Positions 54,929 through 62,734 of a stretch of 64,000 nt of DNA are shown piece after piece; the stretch's first letter is position 1, and each line of letters starts with the position of its first letter. Under the pieces are notes generated by a model, which was not told the DNA's origin, ran no database searches, and worked only from the letters and a program-made list of their open reading frames with translations. The translations under genes were made by a program, and so were the position numbers. This DNA comes from Sphingorhabdus sp. EL138 (lineage in GTDB: Bacteria; Pseudomonadota; Alphaproteobacteria; Sphingomonadales; Sphingomonadaceae), in assembly GCF_945882965.1 (NCBI RefSeq), contig NZ_CAMCWY010000003.1, forward strand, positions 62,001 to 126,000. The letters are read 5' to 3'.

Positions 54929-54937
54929 TTTTTTCTC

Positions 54938-55804
54938 CTAATTTACTGAGGCGAGCGTTTTTTGCGCTGCCTTTAAGTGGGGTATATCGAACATCTTGCC
55001 ATCGATGCCGAGCGTACCAGCGCCCGGATGAGCGGCGAAGGCATTTACAATTTTGCGGGCCTCTGAAATTTCAGCATCCGACGGCGTGAAGCAGCGGTTG
55101 ATGATGTCTACTTGATCAGGATGAATAGCGATGCGGCCCAGAAACCCGTCGCGCCTGGCGCGTCTGCAATCAGCCTCAAGGCCCTCGGCATCGCGAAAAT
55201 TGGCGTAAAGCGTATCGAGCGGCAATACGCCCGCTGCAGCCGATGCGAACAGGCACATATTGCGCGCCATTTGATAGGGCGAAGTCCACTGACCGTCATC
55301 TTCCTTGTTGCCCGTTGCGCCAATGGCTGCGGCCAAGTCCTCTGCGCCCCAGGTGAGCGCAATCAGGCGCGGATGGGGCGGGGTATAGCTTGCCAGATTG
55401 AACATCGCGATCGGCGTTTCTGTCGCAACGACTGCAATTTTAACGGTGCCGATTGCCATTCCAGCGGCTGCTTCCAGTCTGTCCAATTCTTCGGCAATAC
55501 GCGCGATATCATGTGCCCCATCGGCCTTGGGTATTAGCAGACCACCAAGCCCGGGTTTCACAACCGCTGCTAGATCCTCATAGGTCAATCCGGTGTCGAA
55601 CGGATTGGGCCGCACGAAAAACGACCAGCGCCTCGGGGTATCATCGTTGAGCAGCGAAGCGACATGGTCGCGCGCCGTGGCTTTTTGTTCAAGCGCAACC
55701 GAATCTTCCAGATCAAGGATCAATGCATCAGCCGCCGTCGCGCGTGCCTTGGCAAATTTCTTTTCGCTGTCGCCGGGGACAAAAAGCATCGACCTTAATT
55801 TCAT
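54938..55804 (-). CDS. HpcH/HpaI-family CoA ester lyase (CitE-like)
   Basis: 288 residues, TIM-barrel lyase of the citrate-lyase-beta/malyl-CoA lyase family. LRSMLFVPGDSEKKFAKA start, LDLEDSVA with the metal-binding acids, FVRPNP, and RIAIHPDQV near the end. It would split a malyl-, methylmalyl- or citramalyl-type CoA ester. Start overlaps the MaoC stop (ATGA). The MaoC-then-CitE order matches mesaconyl-CoA hydratase/lyase pairs. Confidence 0.9.
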   Translation of the reverse strand: MKLRSMLFVPGDSEKKFAKARATAADALILDLEDSVALEQKATARDHVASLLNDDTPRRWSFFVRPNPFDTGLTYEDLAAVVKPGLGGLLIPKADGAHDIARIAEELDRLEAAAGMAIGTVKIAVVATETPIAMFNLASYTPPHPRLIALTWGAEDLAAAIGATGNKEDDGQWTSPYQMARNMCLFASAAAGVLPLDTLYANFRDAEGLEADCRRARRDGFLGRIAIHPDQVDIINRCFTPSDAEISEARKIVNAFAAHPGAGTLGIDGKMFDIPHLKAAQKTLASVN

Positions 55805-56253
55805 GCTGGCGCCTTTATCATCAGCGCAGCGCGTACAGTGCGACAGATTACCTCGTCGCGCTGGTTAAGACCGATATGTTCGAACGTCACGATACCTTGC
55901 GTCGGGCGCGATTTGCTCTCGCGTTTTTCGACAATCTTCGTTTCGGACCGGATCGTGTCCCCCGCAAAAACTGGCTTAGGAAATGTCGTATCCGTCATGC
56001 CCAGATTGCCGATTGTGGTGCCGAGCGTGGTATCCTGAATCGACAATCCAATGACGAGGCCGAGCGTAAAGATCGAATTCATCAGCGGTTTGCTGAACTC
56101 GGTGCCTTTGGCATATTCATGGTCGATATGGATCGCTGCTGGATTGTACGTCAGCGACGAGAACAGAATATTGTCCATGTCGGTGACGGTACGGCGGATT
56201 TCATGTTTGAAAACCTGCCCAATCTCGAATTGGTCGAAGTAAAGTCCAGCCAT
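55801..56253 (-). CDS. MaoC-like dehydratase (mesaconyl-CoA hydratase-like)
   Basis: 150 residues. NPAAIHIDHEYAKGTEFSKPL holds the hydratase-2 region, but the second His of the usual IAHG is absent (KPLMNSIF), as in MaoC proteins linked to CitE lyases. Probably interconverts an unsaturated and a 3-hydroxy dicarboxyl-CoA for the lyase that follows. Confidence 0.88.
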   Translation of the reverse strand: MAGLYFDQFEIGQVFKHEIRRTVTDMDNILFSSLTYNPAAIHIDHEYAKGTEFSKPLMNSIFTLGLVIGLSIQDTTLGTTIGNLGMTDTTFPKPVFAGDTIRSETKIVEKRESKSRPTQGIVTFEHIGLNQRDEVICRTVRAALMIKAPA

Positions 56254-56264
56254 TGTCTGTTTCC

Positions 56265-57458
56265 CTAATTTAGTCGTCCGAGGATAGAGACAGCCGCCAC
56301 GCTATTGGCGGGCTGCCCGCCCAGATTATGCGTAAGGCCGAAATCTACATTGGCCAACTGTCGGTCGCCCGCGCGGCCCAAAAGCTGGCTATAAACCTCA
56401 TATGCCATCCGCAGGCCCGAAGCACCAACCGGATGGCCGAAGCATTTCAATCCGCCATCGGTTTGGCACGGCATCGCGCCATCGTGGTCATAGCGGCCAT
56501 CCAATATGTCGAATATGGCGCTGCCTTCAGCTGATAGGCCTAGATCTTCCATGGTAACCAGCTCGGTGACTGAGAAGCAATCATGCACTTCGGTCATCGA
56601 CAGGTCATGAGCGGAAATCCCCGCTTCGGCATAAGCGCGTTTAGCGGCTTCTTGTGTGTTGCGGATAGATGAGCCATCCCATTCATGATAACTTGCTTCC
56701 CAGCCATGGCTTGCCGATAATTGAATTGCCTTAACCGTCACCGGATTGGCAATGCCAAGACCCTTGGCAATTTCAGGCGTTGTTACAATCGCGCAGGCAG
56801 CACCGTCTGACACACCGCAGCAATCGAATAGCCCGAGCGGATTGGCAATCATAGGAGCGTTTAATATCGTTTCCATATCCACCGCTTTGCGTAAATGCGC
56901 CTTGGCATTGAGCGCACCGTTCTGGTGGCTCTTCCAGCTGACATGCGCCATTGCGCGCTTGAGGTCTTCGGACGACGCGCCGTGGCGCGCGGTGTAAGCC
57001 CCGGCCAATTGCGCGAAGGTTCCCGGCGCTGATCCATAAGGCATCCATAGGTCATTCGCGAGACCTTTGGTGCGCAGCGGCAAGCCCCCATAGCCTGTAT
57101 CCTTCAGCTTCTCGACACCGAGTGCGACGGCGAAATCGACCGCTCCTGCGGCAACGGCATAAGTGGCTGCGCGTAATGCTTCAGTGCCGGTCGCGCACAT
57201 ATTCTCAACGCGCGACACGGGGATGGCTTTCAGACGCAGCGCATGCGCAAGCGGGAGCGCGCTGTTGCCGATATTAATGTCGTCCAGCGCATTGCCAACC
57301 CACGCGGCGTTAATATGTCCGCGCGCAATGCCCGCATCTGCCAAGGCTTCTTCAAACGCCTCGACGATCAGGTCTTCGGGCCCTTTGTTCCACAATTCAC
57401 CAAATACGGTGCAGCCCATGCCGATTATGGCGACGCGGTCTTTGATCCCACTGGCCAT
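56265..57458 (-). CDS. Thiolase (SCP-x type), partner of HMGCS-DUF35 fusion
   Basis: 397 residues with the nucleophile Cys88 in ENMCATGTEAL, MTEVHDCFSVTEL and KCFGHPVGASG. It begins two bases after the gene for an HMG-CoA-synthase-like protein fused to DUF35, so the three activities thiolase, DUF35 and HMGCS are encoded together. In archaea these three form one complex. Either thiolytic cleavage or condensation is possible. Confidence 0.9.
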   Translation of the reverse strand: MASGIKDRVAIIGMGCTVFGELWNKGPEDLIVEAFEEALADAGIARGHINAAWVGNALDDINIGNSALPLAHALRLKAIPVSRVENMCATGTEALRAATYAVAAGAVDFAVALGVEKLKDTGYGGLPLRTKGLANDLWMPYGSAPGTFAQLAGAYTARHGASSEDLKRAMAHVSWKSHQNGALNAKAHLRKAVDMETILNAPMIANPLGLFDCCGVSDGAACAIVTTPEIAKGLGIANPVTVKAIQLSASHGWEASYHEWDGSSIRNTQEAAKRAYAEAGISAHDLSMTEVHDCFSVTELVTMEDLGLSAEGSAIFDILDGRYDHDGAMPCQTDGGLKCFGHPVGASGLRMAYEVYSQLLGRAGDRQLANVDFGLTHNLGGQPANSVAAVSILGRLN

Positions 57459-57460
57459 AT

Positions 57461-58900
57461 TTACGCCTCCATTATCGGGCGGAGAGCAGGGGCGGCTTTC
57501 CAGAAATAGGTCCGAAAGCCACGCCTTTTGTCGTGCGATTTAATCCGCAGCCGCATCGCCACACTATCCCCCACCTTAAAGCCATCGGCGTCCGCATCAG
57601 TGAATTCCATCATCACCCGCGCGCCGTTTTCGAACTGAACTAGACCAAACCAGAAAGGCGGGTCTGGCGTGAAGTTCAACCGGTCTGCGGTCACCGAAAC
57701 GAGTTTTGCAGGCACATCGGCCAACCGCATATCCTCCATCGGTTCGGGGCCATCAGCATCAGGACGCACGGGAATTCGCGATTTGGGGAACTGGACATTG
57801 CCTCTCGTATCGCGTCCACCGATGAAACCGATCATGTCGCGGCCATAGCGTTCCAGCACCGTTGCTTGGGTCTTTTGCTCAAATTCGGACCGGATGCCCC
57901 AGTCCAGATCGATTGTTCCGGTGAGTGAGAGAAACCGCAAATAGTCGGCGAAAATCAGGCCTTGTGTGAGTGCGGCGCGTGCTTTTGCTGCTCCAGCAAC
58001 CGCTCCGATCACTTTAAAAATCAAAGTATCGCAACCACTTCCAAATCCAGCGAGCAGTATTATATCGCCCGGCTGAGCTGCGTCCAAAGCGAGTGCGAGC
58101 GCGAACAGCGGATGCGCTGCGCCGAGATCACCAGCGGCGGCACTCAGGTCGCTTGCATGATTGGGCGCGGTGATGCCAGTTGCTTTGCTGATATCCCGCC
58201 ACATACCCGGCAATGGCTCGCATATAGCGGCATGAGCGATGTCCGCTGACGTCACACCCGCATCAGCAAGCGCCGCTTTAATGGTGGGCGCAATGACATC
58301 ACGCGTCGCAGTTTCTTTTACGAAGCGTTCTTCGTACGCATAGGGCGTCGGATGTTCGCGTGACGAATACAGATCAACATAATCACGCGCAAGACTGGCA
58401 TAGCCTATCAGGGCAGCGCCGCCATCATCCGTCACGACAGCTGCACTGCCACCATCGCCCCACGCAGTATGAAAAGCACTACCCGCCCTGACTGGCCGCT
58501 TTTCACCAGACGCAATCAGCGTATCTCCCTGCCCCAATAACGCATCAAGAAGTGCAGATACGGCGCAGCGCCGGTTGCCCGATACGTCGATAGTGCGGGC
58601 ATTAGCAGGCAACGCCAACGCTTCGAGCAACATCGACGCATGGCCGCGTTCAATAAAGGGTGACGAAGTTGACGCGAAGCAAATCCGGGTTGGCGCAACC
58701 GTCGAGGTAGCATGTCTCGAAGCCTCCGCAGCCATTGTCAGTGCATCTTCATCCCATCCCGCCGTTGTGCGGTATCCCGCATTACGCCCACCAAGGCCAG
58801 AGAACTGCAATCCCTTGGATGCAGCAGACCGGTCGAGACGGAGCAAGGGGAGATAGCCCCCAACGCTTGCAATTCCGCGCTTGCCCGTATCCTGTCCCAT
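57461..58900 (-). CDS. HMG-CoA synthase-like protein fused to DUF35 OB domain
   Basis: 479 residues in two parts. Residues 1 to about 345 are HMG-CoA-synthase/KAS-III-like, with the nucleophile Cys112 in SGNRRCAVSALL and HTAWGDGGSAAVV. From about 365 a DUF35 domain follows: FIGGRDTRGNVQFPKSRIPV sits where the zinc ribbon should be, but its cysteines are gone, then the OB fold WFGLVQFENGARVMMEF. The classical Glu and His of HMGCS do not line up by eye (CEPLPG where HVPF is expected). ATG 58900 is preferred for AGGA ahead; ATG 58906 is two codons earlier. First gene of the leftward operon. Confidence 0.85.
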   Translation of the reverse strand: MGQDTGKRGIASVGGYLPLLRLDRSAASKGLQFSGLGGRNAGYRTTAGWDEDALTMAAEASRHATSTVAPTRICFASTSSPFIERGHASMLLEALALPANARTIDVSGNRRCAVSALLDALLGQGDTLIASGEKRPVRAGSAFHTAWGDGGSAAVVTDDGGAALIGYASLARDYVDLYSSREHPTPYAYEERFVKETATRDVIAPTIKAALADAGVTSADIAHAAICEPLPGMWRDISKATGITAPNHASDLSAAAGDLGAAHPLFALALALDAAQPGDIILLAGFGSGCDTLIFKVIGAVAGAAKARAALTQGLIFADYLRFLSLTGTIDLDWGIRSEFEQKTQATVLERYGRDMIGFIGGRDTRGNVQFPKSRIPVRPDADGPEPMEDMRLADVPAKLVSVTADRLNFTPDPPFWFGLVQFENGARVMMEFTDADADGFKVGDSVAMRLRIKSHDKRRGFRTYFWKAAPALRPIMEA

Positions 58901-58954
58901 GATCATCCTGTTCGGTGCGTTTCGTTGATATGTATTTCTTGACAGCTTTCGCGA

Positions 58955-58970
58955 AACTTGTAAACAGGTT
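58955..58970. promoter_or_regulatory. Predicted MarR operator in divergent promoter
   Basis: AACTTGT-AA-ACAGGTT, an inverted repeat with six of seven bases matching, in the 95-base region between the two divergent operons. TTGACA at 58939-58944 could be a -35 for the rightward operon, which would place the palindrome over its -10. The MarR gene at 60.6 kb is the obvious candidate to bind. Confidence 0.6.
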
Positions 58971-59027
58971 CACAATAAATAGCGTTAAATAGCATTGAGC
59001 GCGCAATCTTTTGAGGACCGATTACCT

Positions 59028-59396
59028 ATGAGCATGCCATTGGCGGTCGAATGGGGCAAATATGGCATGCGCCCGACCGTACCCGGCCCATTCCCGCACG
59101 AAAGTGTATGGGAAAAGTTGAACCTTATCCCCGATGCGCAAAGGTGTGCACTCGGCTTCGATACGGTTCCGCCTGGCCGCTATGGCGATATGCAGGAATT
59201 ACAGAGCTTAACCATTTTTCTGAAGCCCAATGGCTGTGATGACATAAATGGCCAGGCTATCGCGATTAATGGCGGCCAGCACCTCGCCCAACCGAGTACC
59301 TTTGTTGATCTGTCGGGTTTGACCGATGCACAATGGCAGGCTGCATGCGAAGCGATTCAGGAATCCACACAAAGAGACAAGGCCAACGGTTCATGA
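59028..59396 (+). pseudogene. C-terminal remnant of an SDR (2,4-dienoyl-CoA reductase-like)
   Basis: About 120 codons that match only the second half of an SDR: LAVEWGKYGMR, PGPFPHESVWEKL, DINGQAIAINGGQHLAQPS. The cofactor-binding half with TGxxxGIG and the YxxxK is missing; a residue stretch after GMR is also shortened (normally RFNAIAPG). The stop overlaps the start of the acyl-CoA dehydrogenase gene (ATGA). The frame is open from TTG 58995. It is therefore a deletion remnant at the head of the operon. Confidence 0.85.
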
Positions 59397-60562
59397 TCGA
59401 GCGTACTTTATTCAAGGAAGAACATCACATGTGGCGCGAAACGGTGCGTCGTTTTGTCGAAAAAGAAATTGTGCCCTTTCATGATCAATGGGAAAAAGAA
59501 GGCGTTGTCCCGCGCTCGCTTTGGCTAAAGGCCGGTGAGCAGGGAATGCTCTGCTGCACAGTGCCCACCGAATATGGCGGTCTTGGACTCGATTATTTGT
59601 TCGATGTCATCCTGTTTGAGGAATTGTGGAAAGTCGGCGCAAGTGCCCCCGGCTTCCTCATCCATACCGATTTAGTCGCAACCTACTTATTGTCGCATGG
59701 GACGCCTGAACAAAAGGCGTATTGGCTCCCTAAAATGATCAGCGGAGAGGCGATTGGTTCGCTTGGCATGACCGAACCGCATGCGGGGTCCGACTTGAAG
59801 GCGATTCGCACCAAAGCGGTTCGCGAGGGCGACGAGTTTGTCATCAATGGACAGAAAGTTTTCATCTCCAACGGCCAAAGCTGCGACATTCTTGTCCTTG
59901 CCACCAAAACCGACAGCGCTGCAGGCGCAAAAGGGGTCACGCTGTTTATCGTCGAAGGCGACCGCACCGGTTTCAAGCGTGGCCGTAATCTCGAAAAGCT
60001 TGGCATGAAGGGTCAGGATACCTCAGAGCTGTTCTTCGAAAATGTCCGCATTCCGGCGTCGAACATGCTGGGCGAAGAGGGCGGCGGTTTTGGCGTAATG
60101 ATGAGCAAGCTTCCTCAGGAACGGCTTGCGCAGGCGATCCGTTCTGCAACGGTGACTGAAACCGTCATCCAGTGGACGGTGGATTACACTGCGGAGCGCA
60201 GAGCCTTTGATCAAACAATCGCTGATTTTCAGAACACACAGTTCGTGCTGGCTGATTTGAAGGCGCGCTCGGTAATGGCGCGTGTGTTTACCGATAAATG
60301 CATCGAATTGTTCATGCATGGTAAACTTGATCCAGTGACCGCTGCGATGGCGAAAATGACTACGTCCGAGTTGCACTGCGAAGCAGTAGACAAATGTCTG
60401 CAGCTCTTTGGCGGTTGGGGCTACATCTGGGAATATCCGATTTGCCGAGCTTATGCTGATGCCCGGATCGTCAAAATTGCCGGCGGTTCGATTGAAGTCA
60501 TGAAGATGATTATTTCGCGCGAAATGTTCAAAGGGCGGCTAAAGGGCCGACCAACGGCCTGA
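59393..60562 (+). CDS. Acyl-CoA dehydrogenase
   Basis: 389 residues from ATG 59393, which overlaps the SDR-remnant stop; the longer frame from 59333 is not needed. MTEPHAGSDLKAIRT flavin loop, EERTGFK-like VEGDRTGFKRGRNLEKLG, and IAGGSIEVMKMIISRE at the C-terminus. As in LCAD-like enzymes the canonical C-terminal Glu is replaced by Gly. It would dehydrogenate an alicyclic or branched acyl-CoA, ahead of the BadH/BadI-like steps. Confidence 0.92.
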   Translation: MIERTLFKEEHHMWRETVRRFVEKEIVPFHDQWEKEGVVPRSLWLKAGEQGMLCCTVPTEYGGLGLDYLFDVILFEELWKVGASAPGFLIHTDLVATYLLSHGTPEQKAYWLPKMISGEAIGSLGMTEPHAGSDLKAIRTKAVREGDEFVINGQKVFISNGQSCDILVLATKTDSAAGAKGVTLFIVEGDRTGFKRGRNLEKLGMKGQDTSELFFENVRIPASNMLGEEGGGFGVMMSKLPQERLAQAIRSATVTETVIQWTVDYTAERRAFDQTIADFQNTQFVLADLKARSVMARVFTDKCIELFMHGKLDPVTAAMAKMTTSELHCEAVDKCLQLFGGWGYIWEYPICRAYADARIVKIAGGSIEVMKMIISREMFKGRLKGRPTA

Positions 60563-60565
60563 AAT

Positions 60566-61126
60566 ATGAATTCGGGGGTGAATCTTGATGCACTTTCACC
60601 TAATGGCGGTCGTTCAATAATGGCTGAAGGTAAACCTGTGCAAAAAGATCTTAACTCTAGCCTCCGGTTTGGCTTTCTTATCCACGACGTATCGCGTCTA
60701 CGCCGCATCGTTGTCGACCGCGCGCTCAAGCCGCTCGGCATCACGCGCTCTCAATGGTGGGTTCTCGCTTTCCTGTCGCGACGCGACGGCATGACACAGA
60801 CTGCGCTGGCCGCTGACCTTGATCTTACAAAGGTGGCTATCGGCGGATTACTTGACCGGATGGAGGCATCACGCCTCGTCGAACGCCGCGCCGACCCTAA
60901 AGATGGCCGAGCGCGTCGTGTCTATCTGACCAAGTCAGGTCAAAAGCTGATTGCTACAATTCGAAAGAATGTTGAAAATGTTGAAGTCGGCATTTTGACA
61001 AAAATCCCCGAAGCCGACCTCAATCAGGCGTCGGACACGTTGCTGGCGCTCAAAAACACTTTGCTCGAAATGGTCGACAGCGATGACCCGGACGATGATC
61101 GGGCGGATATCAATATTCTCGAATAA
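60566..61126 (+). CDS. MarR-family transcriptional regulator (BadR-like context)
   Basis: 186 residues; the start could be ATG 60566 or ATG 60620. Winged helix-turn-helix around residues 70-125: SQWWVLAFLSRRDGMTQTAL, DLDLTKVAIGGLLDRMEAS, RRADPKDGRARRVYLT wing. In Rhodopseudomonas palustris the MarR protein BadR controls badH/badI and related genes, and here a MarR gene lies directly before BadH- and BadI-like genes. It probably binds the palindrome at 58955-58970 and releases it on sensing a CoA thioester. Confidence 0.9.
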   Translation: MNSGVNLDALSPNGGRSIMAEGKPVQKDLNSSLRFGFLIHDVSRLRRIVVDRALKPLGITRSQWWVLAFLSRRDGMTQTALAADLDLTKVAIGGLLDRMEASRLVERRADPKDGRARRVYLTKSGQKLIATIRKNVENVEVGILTKIPEADLNQASDTLLALKNTLLEMVDSDDPDDDRADINILE

Positions 61127-61144
61127 GCTTTTAGGAGATTTAAG

Positions 61145-61903
61145 TTGCGCGGATTGAAAGACAAAGTGGCGATTGTAACCGGCGGCGGACAGGGGATTGG
61201 TCGCGGCATCGCACTGCGCCTAGCAGAAGAAGGATGCAAAGTCGCTCTTTTTGATATGAACCCGGGTGCTGGCGCGGAAACCGAGGCGCTTGCAGGCGAT
61301 GCCATGGTAAAAACCTACGCAGTCGATGTCACGGACTATGACGCAATTAAAATTGCCGTCGATGCAGTCGAAGCCGATTTCGGCCCGATCTGGGCGCTGG
61401 TCAACAATGCCGGTTGGGATTTGCCTAAGAACTTCCTTCAGACGGACAAACCCTTGTGGGACAAGATTATCGCGATCAACCTCTATGGCCCGCTCAACAC
61501 GCACCATGTCGTTGCCCCTTTGATGGTGTCGCGTGGCGGTGGACGTATTATCAACATCGCCTCCGATGCAGCCCGCGTGGGGACGAGCACCGAAGCGGTC
61601 TATTCGGCCTGCAAAGGCGGCGTGATAGCGTTCACCAAATCGGTCGCGCGTGAGCTGGCGCGGAATAACGTGCTACTTAACGTAGTCTGTCCGGGTCCTA
61701 CCAATACGCCAATGATGGCGAGTGTACTTGGCGAAGGCGAAGCAGCAATCAAATGGAAAGACGCGATGGTTCGGGGGATTCCGCTCCGCCGTATGGGAGA
61801 ACCCGAAGATTATGGCGGGATGGTCGCGTTCCTCGCGTCGGACGATGCTTCCTTCATGACCGGCCAGACGATCTCGATCGCTGGCGGCATGAACATGATT
61901 TGA
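61145..61903 (+). CDS. badH: BadH-like 2-hydroxycyclohexanecarboxyl-CoA dehydrogenase (SDR)
   Basis: 252 residues. TGGGQGIG cofactor motif, NNAGWDLPKNF, NIASDAARVG, catalytic YSACK and NVVCPGPTNTP closely resemble BadH of R. palustris. It would oxidise a 2-hydroxycyclohexanecarboxyl-CoA-type alcohol to the beta-ketone for BadI. Start is TTG 61145 with AGGAG eight bases ahead. Next gene 18 bases on. The real substrate may carry alkyl groups, for example a monoterpene-derived acid. Confidence 0.85.
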   Translation: MRGLKDKVAIVTGGGQGIGRGIALRLAEEGCKVALFDMNPGAGAETEALAGDAMVKTYAVDVTDYDAIKIAVDAVEADFGPIWALVNNAGWDLPKNFLQTDKPLWDKIIAINLYGPLNTHHVVAPLMVSRGGGRIINIASDAARVGTSTEAVYSACKGGVIAFTKSVARELARNNVLLNVVCPGPTNTPMMASVLGEGEAAIKWKDAMVRGIPLRRMGEPEDYGGMVAFLASDDASFMTGQTISIAGGMNMI

Positions 61904-61921
61904 TTTCTTGGAGATATTGAG

Positions 61922-62716
61922 ATGACTGACCCCGCTACTTTCGAAGATGTACTTTATGAAGTCCGTGACCGGGCGGCGTGGATTATCATCAATCGCCCGC
62001 AGCTGTATAATGCGTTCCGTGCGCAAACCATCGAGGAACTGATCGCTTCGTTCAAGCTTGCAGCTGATGACAAGCAGGTTGCTTCGGTTGTATTGACGGG
62101 TGCTGGCGACAAGGCATTTTGCACTGGTGGTGACCAGTCTGCGCATGAAGGCCAGTATGACGGACGCGGTATCGTCGGCCTCCCGATTGACGAACTGCAA
62201 TCCATCATCCGCGATATAGGCAAGCCCGTCATCGCACGCGTTAACGGATTTGCGATTGGAGGAGGCAATGTATTTGCGACATTGTGCGACCTGACAATTG
62301 CGGCCGATACCGCAAAATTTGGCCAAGTTGGACCAAAGGTTGGCTCGGTTGACGGCGGCTGGGGCACGGCACTACTCGCTCGGCATATCGGCGACAAGAA
62401 AGCACGCGAAATGTGGTTCCTCAACGATATGTACACGGCGCAACAGGCTGCGGACATGGGCTTGGTCAACAAAGTAGTTCCCGCAGCGGAACTTGATGCG
62501 GCGGTCAATGCGTGGACCGATACTTTGGCAGAACGTTCGCCCACTGCGCTCGCGCTCGCCAAACGGTCATTCAACGCTGATAGCGAGAATATCCGCGGGA
62601 TTAGCCAGATGGCTTTGAATGCCGTCAAGCTGTTCTACGATACCGAAGAGTCGAAAGAAGGCGTCCGCGCCTTTACCGAAAAGCGGAAGCCTGATTTTCA
62701 TAAATATGTGAAGTGA
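61922..62716 (+). CDS. badI: BadI-like 2-ketocyclohexanecarboxyl-CoA hydrolase
   Basis: 264 residues, strongly like BadI: AWIIINRPQLYNAFR, GAGDKAFCTGGDQSAHEG, DGRGIVGLPI, GFAIGGGNVFATLCDLTIA, FGQVGPKVGSVDGGWGTAL, KKAREMWF, ERSPTALALAKRSFN, EKRKPDF. BadI opens the ring of 2-ketocyclohexanecarboxyl-CoA by hydrolysis, giving a dicarboxyl mono-CoA. Start ATG follows TTGGAG. Belongs to the MarR-BadH-BadI block. Confidence 0.88.
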   Translation: MTDPATFEDVLYEVRDRAAWIIINRPQLYNAFRAQTIEELIASFKLAADDKQVASVVLTGAGDKAFCTGGDQSAHEGQYDGRGIVGLPIDELQSIIRDIGKPVIARVNGFAIGGGNVFATLCDLTIAADTAKFGQVGPKVGSVDGGWGTALLARHIGDKKAREMWFLNDMYTAQQAADMGLVNKVVPAAELDAAVNAWTDTLAERSPTALALAKRSFNADSENIRGISQMALNAVKLFYDTEESKEGVRAFTEKRKPDFHKYVK

Positions 62717-62734
62717 TTGCAAAGGGCCGGGACA

